DNA of 13,875 bases from contig JAFGQA010000505.1 of assembly GCA_016935885.1 (NCBI GenBank), forward strand, positions 1 through 13,875, read 5' to 3'. The notes under the pieces are model-generated. The model saw only the letters and a list, made by a program, of their open reading frames with translations. It did not search any database and was not told the origin of the DNA. Position numbers and translations under genes: made by a program. Origin of the DNA: Phycisphaerae bacterium. Its GTDB lineage: Bacteria > Planctomycetota > Phycisphaerae > UBA1845 > UTPLA1. The number at the start of each line of letters is the position of its first letter. The first letter of the stretch is position 1. Below are positions 7,316-13,875 of the stretch, one piece after another.

Positions 7316-7900
7316 ATGAGCCTGGTGCAACTGCAAGTGGGCATGAGCAAAGCCGGCTGGTCGCCTGCGGAGAATGAAGCGGTCCTCGTCGAGCGTGCCA
7401 AGCGCGACCGCGAGGCCTTCACCATCCTGTACCGCCGACACTACCGACTTCTGTCGGACTACGTCTTCCGTCGCACCGGCGACGTACACGCGACGGAAGA
7501 CCTGGTGTCGGACGTGTTCCTGACCGCCTTACGGACGCTGCCGCGTTATCGGTGCCGAGGCGTCCCCGTGCGGTTCTGGCTGCTCCGGATCGCGACCAAC
7601 GCCGTCAACCGCTGGGCCCGACGGCGACGCCACCGCGCCGCCGCGACGTTGCAGACCGGCCAGCTTGAAGACATCGCCGCGCCCGCGCCGTCCACGACCG
7701 GCGGAATCGATCATCAGCGCGCCCGTCGGGCCCTGTTGTCGCTTTCGCCGAAGCATCAAGCCGTTCTGTCGCTGCGTTACTTCGAGGACTTGGCCGTCAA
7801 GGAGGTCGCCGCAGTCATCGGGTGCCGCGTCGGGACGGTGAAATCGAGACTCGCGCGAGCGCGAGACGCCCTCCGCGAGGAACTCAACAGTGGGAGCTGA
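7316..7900 (+). CDS. ECF-type RNA polymerase sigma factor
   Basis: The 194-residue protein has only the two domains kept in ECF (group 4) sigma factors. Region 2 spans about 24-105, with the core-binding and -10 helix AFTILYRRHYRLLSDYVF, the acidic EDLVSDVFLTAL stretch and FWLLRIATNAVNRWARRRR. Region 4 spans about 137-190, with LSPKHQAVLSLRYFEDL and the helix-turn-helix VKEVAAVIGCRVGTVKSRLARAR that contacts the -35 element. A flexible Ala/Pro/Thr-rich linker (111-133) joins them. There is no C-terminal extension. It directs RNA polymerase to a small regulon, probably in response to an envelope signal, given the membrane protein encoded 53 bases downstream in the same orientation. The family call is firm; the signal and target promoters are unknown. 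Confidence 0.93.
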   Translation: MSLVQLQVGMSKAGWSPAENEAVLVERAKRDREAFTILYRRHYRLLSDYVFRRTGDVHATEDLVSDVFLTALRTLPRYRCRGVPVRFWLLRIATNAVNRWARRRRHRAAATLQTGQLEDIAAPAPSTTGGIDHQRARRALLSLSPKHQAVLSLRYFEDLAVKEVAAVIGCRVGTVKSRLARARDALREELNSGS

Positions 7901-7941
7901 TCCAGTAGGGTCCGCCGCGCGGACCAAGCTACCGGACAAAC

Positions 7942-7946
7942 GGAGG
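7942..7946 (+). promoter_or_regulatory. Ribosome binding site deciding a GTG start
   Basis: GGAGG lies 7 bases before GTG at 7954 and supports that codon over the internal ATG at about 8053, which would remove the cytoplasmic segment. Confidence 0.72.
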
Positions 7947-7953
7947 TAGTACC

Positions 7954-8841
7954 GTGCCATACGAACAGGATCCTGTCGATCAGGCGATCAAGTCTCTCAG
8001 GAGCCAAGCCTGGCCAGGAGAGAGTCACAACATCGAATTAGAGGAAAGACTCATGCGAGAATCCCAATCGAATTGTTCTGTTTCAAGACTGGGCCGGCAT
8101 CGTGTGTTGGCCGCGGCGTTGGCCGTCCTCGTGCTCGGCAGCGTTGGCTTCGCCGCCGCCGGCGGCGTGGACATGGTCAAGAACTGGCTGTTGAGGGTCG
8201 AGATCAACGGACAGGTCACCGAGGTGCAACTCGACGAGAATGGAGAGAAGACCTTCACCATCAACACCGACGACGGGGGCACTGCCACCGTTGACATCAA
8301 GAAAGCCGTTTCGCCCGACGAGGGCGAGATGACGCGGGTCAGGATCACAAAGACGAACGATCTCGCCGGAGATGAGCGCCGGGCCGAGTGGGTCACCAAG
8401 GTTCGAGTGGGCGATGAACAGCAAATCGGAATAGACCCCGAGAAGCCCGATCTCACCCTCGCAGACCTCGGCGGCGCCCAGCCCATTAAGAAGTGGGCTG
8501 GCGAGGACGGTCTGGTCAGCGAACTGTACATCCTGCCAGACGAGCAGGGCCAAGGCTCGCGGGTCCTCATCGTCACCACCAACGAGGATGGCGAGGCTCA
8601 CGTGCGTCTTGTCGCCACGACGCCGCGCCCCTTGCTCCTTGACGGTTTCGAGCCAGACGTCCAGGTGAACGACGACGGCCTGGTGACCATCACCCTCGAG
8701 AACGGCCAAGGCCAAGTCCAGGTCATCAAGGCCCGAGCGAAACGCCCGGGACCCGGTGACGCGATACCGGACGGGCTCAAGTTGGAAACGCCCGACGGCG
8801 AGATCAAGGTCCGCGTCCAAGAAGCGGACCGAGGCGATTAG
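7954..8841 (+). CDS. Single-pass membrane protein, putative anti-sigma partner
   Basis: The 295-residue product starts at GTG. It has a cytoplasmic segment of about 50 residues (charged, containing LEERLMRESQ), one membrane helix at about 51-69 (VLAAALAVLVLGSVGFAAA) and an acidic external domain of about 225 residues rich in beta-strand patterns such as VRVEINGQ, KTFTINTDDGG and LVTITLENGQGQVQV. The layout (sigma gene, 53-base gap, one-helix protein) is that of ECF sigma/anti-sigma pairs, so it probably holds the sigma factor at the membrane. No HxxxCxxC zinc anti-sigma motif is present; the only cysteine in the N-terminal segment is C41. I do not recognise the external domain. It could instead be a secreted effector controlled by the sigma factor. 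Confidence 0.7.
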   Translation: MPYEQDPVDQAIKSLRSQAWPGESHNIELEERLMRESQSNCSVSRLGRHRVLAAALAVLVLGSVGFAAAGGVDMVKNWLLRVEINGQVTEVQLDENGEKTFTINTDDGGTATVDIKKAVSPDEGEMTRVRITKTNDLAGDERRAEWVTKVRVGDEQQIGIDPEKPDLTLADLGGAQPIKKWAGEDGLVSELYILPDEQGQGSRVLIVTTNEDGEAHVRLVATTPRPLLLDGFEPDVQVNDDGLVTITLENGQGQVQVIKARAKRPGPGDAIPDGLKLETPDGEIKVRVQEADRGD

Positions 8842-8913
8842 CTTCAGCAGCCTGTCCCCGATCTTGCCTCGTCAGGAGGGGATGTGCATTCTGAGGAACA
8901 AGCACAGGCAATC

Positions 8914-8940
8914 GCCCGTGAGCACGACTTGCTCGCGGGC
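8914..8940 (+). terminator. Probable terminator of the sigma operon
   Basis: Arms 8914-8924 (GCCCGTGAGCA) and 8930-8940 pair over 11 bp with one G-T wobble around a CGACT loop. It lies about 70 bases after the stop of the operon and is followed by the T-rich stretch ATTTGCCATTT. The T-run is broken, so efficiency is uncertain. Confidence 0.55.
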
Positions 8941-8979
8941 ATTTGCCATTTCCTGAACGCTGGGGCTCGCATCCTGTCT

Positions 8980-8998
8980 GCCCCTGAATGTCAGGGGC
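8980..8998 (-). terminator. Probable terminator of the heparinase gene
   Basis: GCCCCTGA (8980-8987) and TCAGGGGC (8991-8998) form a perfect 8-bp stem around a 3-base loop. It sits 50 bases beyond the stop of the minus-strand lyase gene, in the convergent gap. No U-tract follows on either strand. Confidence 0.45.
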
Positions 8999-9047
8999 GA
9001 TCCTCGATCCGGTCGAAGCCGCCACGACGACGCACGGCAACGCACGA

Positions 9048-12000
9048 CTACTGCTCGTGTACGAACCGTTCGATCTCGATCTGATCGCCAACGCCGAAAT
9101 CGGCGATCCAGGCGTCCTTGCCTTCGGCGAGGTCGGCAGCGAAAGGCCCGAGGTCCGCGTCGCCAATTAGTTGGAACTTGCGATTATCCATCGAAGTGAT
9201 CTGCACGCCGTGCGTCAGGTCCTCGGTCACCAGGCACATGCCGGCCATGTTGAACGCGTACAGAATGTACGTATCGGTGGCTAGCGTCCGCGCGGCGCAA
9301 TCGACCGCCTTGGGCTTGATCCGTCCGGTGAACACATCCGAACCGCTGACGTGGAGCTTCAGCAACGTTCCCGCCCCGGCGGCACTGGCGATCGTATAGA
9401 TCGACGCGTGTTCGTCATTGAAAATGCGCACCGCAAGTCCCGCTAGCGAGCTTGCGTCGACCGGAGAATCGCCGATATCGACGGTGATTGCCTTCTGGCC
9501 GTAATCCACGGCGATGACTTGCCCCGTGATCGTTTGCGGAACAGCGGCCGTGTGGCCCGGTTGCGTCCCAGTCACCCACGAGCCGCCTGCGGCGAACGCC
9601 TGGATCCAATGCCCGCCTTCCACGCTCACGACAGCCACGGCGGCGTCGGAAGAAATCTCGGGCGTCATCGAATAGCTGCTTCCAGCCTCCGGTGCCACGG
9701 CGATGACGTCGACCGTGTCCCCCCGGCGCACCGACAAAACCACGACCTTGTCGCAGCCGGACCCAAGCGACCGGTCATCGTTTACCACAATCTGATCTAT
9801 GAACGGCCCACTGGCCGGTTCCCAGACGGTGACAAACGTGTTGCCCGCAGGATCGCCGGATCGCCGCAGCAGCATGTACTTGAGGATCGTGGGAATCTTC
9901 AGCGTTGGCGACACGCGGGCGTCTGCCACGACCAACTCCTGCCCAGGGTGCGGCACGACGTGCACGCGAAGCTGTGCCGACGGTTCCCCCGCCAGGTCCC
10001 ATTGTCCCGTCACGACCACATCCGGCGTGATGCTCTGCCAGTTGAACAGGTGTTGATACCCGCTGCCGTCATAAGGGTAATAGGACCCGCTGTAACCGGG
10101 GGCTCCGAGAACCGGGTCGTCATACAGCTCGCCATAGGACACATCGGGACCGGCGAGAGTGCCCTCCGTCACAGGCGGGGGCAGTAGTCCGGCTCCCGCC
10201 AGGCTGAATTCGCCCTCTTGACCATGTATGCTGAGTACGTGGCTCTCGCCGCCCTGCACCCGGAAGACGTCAACCAGATAGGCGTTCTCGTTTCCCACGT
10301 TGACCAGGACCAGCGTGCGACGGTAGGTCGTTGCCTGTTCGTAGGACCCGGCGCCGTCGACATCAACCACCTGGACGGCGGGGCTGTTGTGGAACCGCAG
10401 CACTTTGCCCGATACGTTGCCGCGCTGCTTGCTTTCATCAACCATGACGGTGTTATGGCTGATCGTATTGTGCGTCCAACTGAAGATGCCCGGCACAAAG
10501 TCGTTCATGAAGTCGGGATAGCCCAGGTCGGGCGAGAGCCGGCGGTCGTGGCCGAACAACTCGATGCTGAGGCGGTCGTAGTGGCCGTGCACGCCGCGGA
10601 TGCCATAGTACAGACTGACCGCGGTGGAATCGTTCTCGTTGTTGAGGATGGTCATGCCGTAACCGTCAAGGACACGACTGGGGAGCTGCGACGCATACAG
10701 GCCTGCGTCTTGACTTGCCTCGTCGGCGAGCGGCTCCTCAACCAACGCCTCGAAGGTGGTGTACTGGCTTCCGCTCAGCCCGCCTTGCTTCCCGAGTGCC
10801 CAGGCATAGCTCGGCCGTTGCAGGTGGCGATAGGCGGCCCTGTACGAGGCCTTGGCCGGCAACGTCCAGTTCGAGGTGATGGAGCCCGAGTCCCCGTTGG
10901 CGGGCGTGAACTGGCCGTTGCACAGGAGCTTGAGCGGCGCATGGAACATCAGCGGAAACTTGCGATGCTGATACAGGTCGCACCCGCCTTTGGCGATCAC
11001 TTCGGCAGCCGTGTTCAAGGCGTTGACCCAATCCGCGCAATAGCACGGCGAGGTCTCGAACGGCATCCCATCTTTGAACACGAGATTATAAAGCGCGTAG
11101 TTGAAGCCTTCGTGGCAACGAGCTCCGCCGGTATGGGTAAAGATGCCGTCGAGCAATTCCTCGGTCGGCCCCTGCTGGCGCACAACGGCGGCGTGGGCCA
11201 AGGCGCTTTGGTGCAGGCCGAAGTTGCCGACGATCTGATAGCGGGCGACGGCGTCGATGCCCTCCTCGAGCAGATTGGCCTCGATGTTGGCACGGATCTG
11301 CTGCGGCGACCTCCATGGCAACGATATCGGCGCGTCACCTACGAGGGCATCGAACGCCAGATCGTACGCGACGGCCAAATCGCGCAGCACCAACGTCTCC
11401 GCGATGTGGTTCAGGATCTTGCCCTGGTACGCTCCCCCGGTGAGTTCGGAGTACCGCGACTGTTGGCTGTAGTCCATTTCAGGATAGACCGTCGCAATCC
11501 GGTCCAGCATGACGATGGCCTTCCTGGCGTAGACCGGATCGCCGGTCATGGCATACGCCAGACTGAGCAACTTGACGGCCGGGAGCCAGATCTCCTTCCA
11601 ATGCTCGTGGCACGCGTGGGCGACAAACCAGTATTTCTCGCCATCCGGCGCGACCCATCCGCGACCGTCGTCGGCGTAGGGGCCGGTCAGCAAACTCCTA
11701 TCCTGCATCCCACTCGCGAGGTAGGCGCCAAAGTCGTTACTGGGGTATTGTTCGCCGCCGACCGGACACGTGATCGTGAAGGGAGCTTCGCGGTCCAGCA
11801 CCCACGGGTACCGCCCATGCTGGTAGATGGCAGTGCCGTGGATCGGACACCCCTTGGCGGAGACGTTGAACGCCCGCGGCACGCGCGAGTCCGGCAGAAG
11901 CCAATACAGTTGCTCATCAGGAATCTCAATCCAGTTGGCAGCCTTCTGAACGACCTTCCTCTTAAGGGCAATCGCCAGCGCATCGGTGTCGCAGAGCTGC

Positions 12001-12656
12001 CGGACGCGGAAGATCTGGTCATCGGTGAACAGCGCCCGCGCAGTCTTCAGCGGCCATTGCGGCTCGCGTCCACCGACCGGGAAAGCCAGCAAAACCGTGC
12101 GATCGCGTTCTGAGGGAACCGGCTCGCCGGAATCGTCAGGCAAAGGTATCCCGGTGGCGATTCTCTCCGTGCCTTCAGGCCCGGGTGGCGTCTCTCCTGC
12201 GGACGTGTCGTCGTGCTCGTCTTCGCCGGCGTCGGAATCGGCCGCGTCATCAACCTCGGACTCACCACGGGCATCGTCGTCAGGGGCGTCGCGTTCGGCT
12301 GCAACGGCGTCCTGGGACACGTTCAGCGCCTGCTTCGTCGGCGTACCGGGCCTCGCCGAAGCACCGGCCATGAGGCCGTTGGTCTCGCCTTCGGCGCCGG
12401 TAACGCCCGAGTCTGTGACCTCGCCCGTGCGGCCTTTGTATTCGGGACCGGATGGCTCCCGCTCCTCCGAGGCGGCGGTCTCGATGTTCTCGGGCGCGAG
12501 TTTGGTGCCGCACCCAGCCATGCCGTTCGCAACAAGCGCAACCACGGCCAATACGAACAGTAGGGAATCGCGCGATCGGTGAACCACAGATGGAGGCGTG
12601 TCTGGGGACTCACCGGGCTGATCCGCCTCGGGGACCGTGCAGACCGTATCTGACAT
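9048..12656 (-). CDS. Heparinase II/III-family polysaccharide lyase, probable lipoprotein
   Basis: The 1202-residue protein probably acts at the cell surface, cleaving uronic-acid polysaccharides by beta-elimination. It has a long N-terminal lead, a hydrophobic stretch (31-44) and a lipobox MAGC with C49 as the lipidation site. An Asp/Glu/Ser/Thr-rich linker (51-170) follows. Residues about 190-620 match the alpha/alpha-toroid part (WKEIWLPAVKLLSLAYAMTG, MLDRIATVYPEMDY, and NFGLHQSALAHAA at 478-490). Residues about 665-900 match the heparinase II/III-like beta domain (HGHYDRLSIELFGHDRRLSPD at 690-710; WTHNTISHNTVMVDESKQ at 727-744). H482, H692 and nearby Tyr are candidate catalytic residues. 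Residues 1040-1202 are an extra tail I do not recognise. The start is chosen by a GGAG site 6 bases upstream; an extension further upstream would add 94 unlike residues. The substrate cannot be told from sequence. Confidence 0.88.
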   Translation of the reverse strand: MSDTVCTVPEADQPGESPDTPPSVVHRSRDSLLFVLAVVALVANGMAGCGTKLAPENIETAASEEREPSGPEYKGRTGEVTDSGVTGAEGETNGLMAGASARPGTPTKQALNVSQDAVAAERDAPDDDARGESEVDDAADSDAGEDEHDDTSAGETPPGPEGTERIATGIPLPDDSGEPVPSERDRTVLLAFPVGGREPQWPLKTARALFTDDQIFRVRQLCDTDALAIALKRKVVQKAANWIEIPDEQLYWLLPDSRVPRAFNVSAKGCPIHGTAIYQHGRYPWVLDREAPFTITCPVGGEQYPSNDFGAYLASGMQDRSLLTGPYADDGRGWVAPDGEKYWFVAHACHEHWKEIWLPAVKLLSLAYAMTGDPVYARKAIVMLDRIATVYPEMDYSQQSRYSELTGGAYQGKILNHIAETLVLRDLAVAYDLAFDALVGDAPISLPWRSPQQIRANIEANLLEEGIDAVARYQIVGNFGLHQSALAHAAVVRQQGPTEELLDGIFTHTGGARCHEGFNYALYNLVFKDGMPFETSPCYCADWVNALNTAAEVIAKGGCDLYQHRKFPLMFHAPLKLLCNGQFTPANGDSGSITSNWTLPAKASYRAAYRHLQRPSYAWALGKQGGLSGSQYTTFEALVEEPLADEASQDAGLYASQLPSRVLDGYGMTILNNENDSTAVSLYYGIRGVHGHYDRLSIELFGHDRRLSPDLGYPDFMNDFVPGIFSWTHNTISHNTVMVDESKQRGNVSGKVLRFHNSPAVQVVDVDGAGSYEQATTYRRTLVLVNVGNENAYLVDVFRVQGGESHVLSIHGQEGEFSLAGAGLLPPPVTEGTLAGPDVSYGELYDDPVLGAPGYSGSYYPYDGSGYQHLFNWQSITPDVVVTGQWDLAGEPSAQLRVHVVPHPGQELVVADARVSPTLKIPTILKYMLLRRSGDPAGNTFVTVWEPASGPFIDQIVVNDDRSLGSGCDKVVVLSVRRGDTVDVIAVAPEAGSSYSMTPEISSDAAVAVVSVEGGHWIQAFAAGGSWVTGTQPGHTAAVPQTITGQVIAVDYGQKAITVDIGDSPVDASSLAGLAVRIFNDEHASIYTIASAAGAGTLLKLHVSGSDVFTGRIKPKAVDCAARTLATDTYILYAFNMAGMCLVTEDLTHGVQITSMDNRKFQLIGDADLGPFAADLAEGKDAWIADFGVGDQIEIERFVHEQ

Positions 12657-12942
12657 TCTTCTCTCCAGAAGGACCAGACCTCCCATCTTTACATACGATT
12701 CCCTGGGAATGGGGGCAAGGAGAAAGCTCGACGATTGTGCGGGCCCGGGCAAACCGGGTACGGGGATGGCGATCGTGCGGCGCCTGCGGCACCGCCGCCG
12801 AAGGTCGTCGCGACACAGGCGGGGTGCCTGTACCACAGCTTCGGCGTGGGCGCCAAGCCGACGCCGATGGAGGCCCAGACATGGCAGCACCTCCGCAGGA
12901 TGTGATCTGCCGCGCCAAGGGCTATCGCCACAGGACAACCGT
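12657..12942. other. Upstream region of the lyase gene
   Basis: The 286-base gap between the flavin reductase stop and the lyase start has no supported gene. It contains ACAGGC-GGGGT-GCCTGT (12815-12831), a 6-bp stem. No clear promoter is seen, so whether the two minus-strand genes share a transcript is open. Confidence 0.4.
12663..12666 (-). promoter_or_regulatory. Ribosome binding site of the lyase gene
   Basis: On the minus strand GGAG ends 6 bases before the ATG whose first base is 12656. It supports this start over the ATG ten codons upstream, which has no comparable site. Confidence 0.65.
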
Positions 12943-13452
12943 CTAGACAGGCCGGACGCCGCCCATCTGTTCGTTCCCCAATGTGTACAGCCGCCCGACG
13001 GTCGCGTCCTCGTTCACGTGCGACGCCACCACCTCGCCGACGAAGATGAAATGATCGCCGGTCTCGTGCTCGGACACCAACTTGCACTCGAAGTTGGCCA
13101 CGGCATCGGCGAGCACGACGCAATCGATCCGCGCCGCAGGCTGCGTCTTCGTGCCGCACTCGGCCAGCTTGTCCATATCGCGCCCGGACTTGGTGCCGTG
13201 AAAGACCACGTCGTCGACCATCGCTGACGAGGGAAGCGAGATGACGAATTCCCTCGCGTGCCGGACCACCTCCAGCGAGTGCCGCGTCTTCCCGATCGAG
13301 ATGGCCATCAGCGGCGGCTCGTGCGACGTCATCATCGTCCAGCTCACGGAGATCGGGTTGCATTTGCCCTCGGCGTCCTTGGCGATGACGATGGCTACCT
13401 GCTCCGGAAACATCCTCTCGCGGGCATCTTCATACCTTGCTTTGATCTGCAT
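12943..13452 (-). CDS. Flavin reductase-like FMN-binding protein
   Basis: The 169-residue protein matches the flavin_reduct domain family, cytoplasmic FMN-binding split-barrel proteins that often supply reduced flavin or act as small oxidoreductases. The start of the barrel, EQVAIVIAKDAEGKCNPISVSW (17-38), is followed by PPLMAISIGKTRHSLEVVR (46-64), EFVISLPS (68-75), the FHGTKSGRDMDK stretch (84-95) and GDHFIFVGEVVASHVNE (132-148), which are the usual family blocks in the usual order and length. The ATG at 13452 is preferred over an in-frame TTG at 13464 because GGAG lies 6 bases before it and overlaps the TTG. Substrate and partner oxygenase are unknown, and the neighbouring lyase gives no clear pathway link. 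Confidence 0.9.
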   Translation of the reverse strand: MQIKARYEDARERMFPEQVAIVIAKDAEGKCNPISVSWTMMTSHEPPLMAISIGKTRHSLEVVRHAREFVISLPSSAMVDDVVFHGTKSGRDMDKLAECGTKTQPAARIDCVVLADAVANFECKLVSEHETGDHFIFVGEVVASHVNEDATVGRLYTLGNEQMGGVRPV

Positions 13453-13458
13453 CGTTTG

Positions 13459-13462
13459 CTCC
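13459..13462 (-). promoter_or_regulatory. Ribosome binding site of flavin reductase gene
   Basis: GGAG on the minus strand is followed by CAAACG and the ATG at 13452. It settles the start against the upstream TTG. Confidence 0.7.
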
Positions 13463-13512
13463 AAAAGCTGCTGCCCCCACTTCTCTCTGCTCCCACGGTT
13501 CTCCTCGTGATG

Positions 13513-13802
13513 CTACGGTTCCCCGCTACCGGCATAGATCGCCCCATCGCTGGTCTCGCAGACAAGACGCAGCGACAGATACTGTTGCAGTTTATCCGGT
13601 GGGGGGCCTTGTGTCGCCAGGCCACCCGCTTGAACCAAACAATCATCGCCCCGTTCGACAGCGATTCCTGCAGTTCCCGTAGCACCACGTGGGCCTGCGT
13701 ACCGGCCGGCGGGGATGGGTCGATGTACTTCGGCAGCCATAAGGAGTTTCGATTCGCGAGGATGTAGATCGCGTCCGCGGCGTTTGAGTAAGCGACCGTC
13801 AA
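13513..13802 (-). pseudogene. Frameshifted C-terminal gene fragment
   Basis: Two minus-strand frames together read as one plausible protein end. The first gives YSNAADAIYILANRNSLWLPKY then GAMIVWFKRVAWRHKAP, down to the C6 run at 13601-13606. The second continues from PPPDKLQQYLSLRLVCETSDGAIYAG to the TAG at 13513. Adding one C to the run joins them. Beyond the shift the first frame becomes Arg/Ser/Cys-rich and loses protein-like character. The SNA-DAIYIL start resembles the soluble tail of planctomycete membrane glycosyltransferase-like proteins, but that identity is weak. No start codon with a ribosome site exists, so the 5' part is missing or lies beyond the adjacent element. A sequencing error in the C-run is an alternative. 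Confidence 0.5.
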
Positions 13803-13815
13803 GAAATAACATACA

Positions 13816-13875
13816 CTATATGCCTTGCGGACGAATGGTGTAGTTCCAATCGCCGTGGAACGTGTCTGGCGTGAG
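13816..13875 (-). CDS. C-terminal end of a probable transposase (partial)
   Basis: From the window edge, the minus strand reads 19 residues in one frame, containing FHGDWNYTIRP, and stops at TAG (13816-13818). A terminal WNYTI motif of this kind is, as I recall it, typical of the C-terminus of ISAzo13-type (Rhodopirellula transposase) DDE transposases. The rest of the gene is outside the window. With so few residues the family is tentative, but the reading is clean and its stop lies 13 bases from the broken gene, fitting an insertion that truncated that gene. Confidence 0.42.
   Translation of the reverse strand, partial: LTPDTFHGDWNYTIRPQGI

Noticed and set aside
10218..12113. Long plus-strand open frame (631 residues) opposite the lyase gene
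   Set aside because: It lies fully antisense to a clear enzyme gene. The translation is Val/Arg/Asp/Gly-rich as expected from mirrored GC-biased codons, and no motif or ribosome site is seen.
13601..13607. Programmed -1 frameshift at the C-run
   Set aside because: The heptamer is not in the correct frame for classical tandem slippage, and the gene already lacks its 5' part, so simple decay or a read error is more likely.
1..13875. CRISPR array, tRNA or rRNA genes
   Set aside because: No regularly spaced direct repeats, cloverleaf with a T-loop GTTCGA-type core, or rRNA-like segments were found on reading.

Overview
The window is GC-rich bacterial DNA that looks planctomycetal. The pointers are a giant secreted protein ending in a dockerin-like repeat pair, a heparinase II/III lyase carried as a probable lipoprotein, an ECF sigma factor with a non-canonical membrane partner, and many GC-rich palindromes between genes. 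The phylum call is an inference from gene content; there is no rRNA or other taxonomic marker here.

Layout, left to right. Bases 1-766 hold no convincing protein gene, but contain a near-consensus sigma-70 promoter (142-170) followed within about 11 bases by a run of well-formed hairpins (181-428). This is either a separate structured RNA or a very long leader for the next gene. Bases 767-5707 (+) encode a 1646-residue exported protein with four PPC-like domains, three P-domain-like modules interleaved with five copies of a 55-60-residue beta-type repeat, and a C-terminal dockerin. Bases 5708-6486 have no gene but carry two strong hairpins, each with about 15 bp of stem. Bases 6487-6906 (+) encode a YjbQ/UPF0047 protein. 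Bases 6907-7315 carry three further palindromes and a possible ECF-type promoter.

Bases 7316-8841 (+) form a two-gene operon: an ECF-type sigma factor and a single-pass membrane protein with a large external domain, positioned where an anti-sigma factor would be. The convergent gap 8842-9047 has two hairpins, one per strand as probable terminators. On the minus strand, 12656-9048 encodes a 1202-residue heparinase II/III-family lipoprotein and 13452-12943 a flavin reductase-like FMN protein. At the right edge (13513-13815, minus) lies the end of a gene broken by a one-base frameshift at a run of six C, and then the last 19 residues of what is probably a transposase, cut by the window edge.

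Functionally, the secreted dockerin protein and the lipoprotein lyase fit a surface polysaccharide-handling lifestyle, and the sigma/membrane-protein pair fits envelope signalling. No single operon links these genes, so joint function is not shown by the sequence. The best candidates for undescribed biology are the promoter-plus-hairpin region 142-430, the interleaved repeat/P-domain architecture, and the atypical sigma partner.
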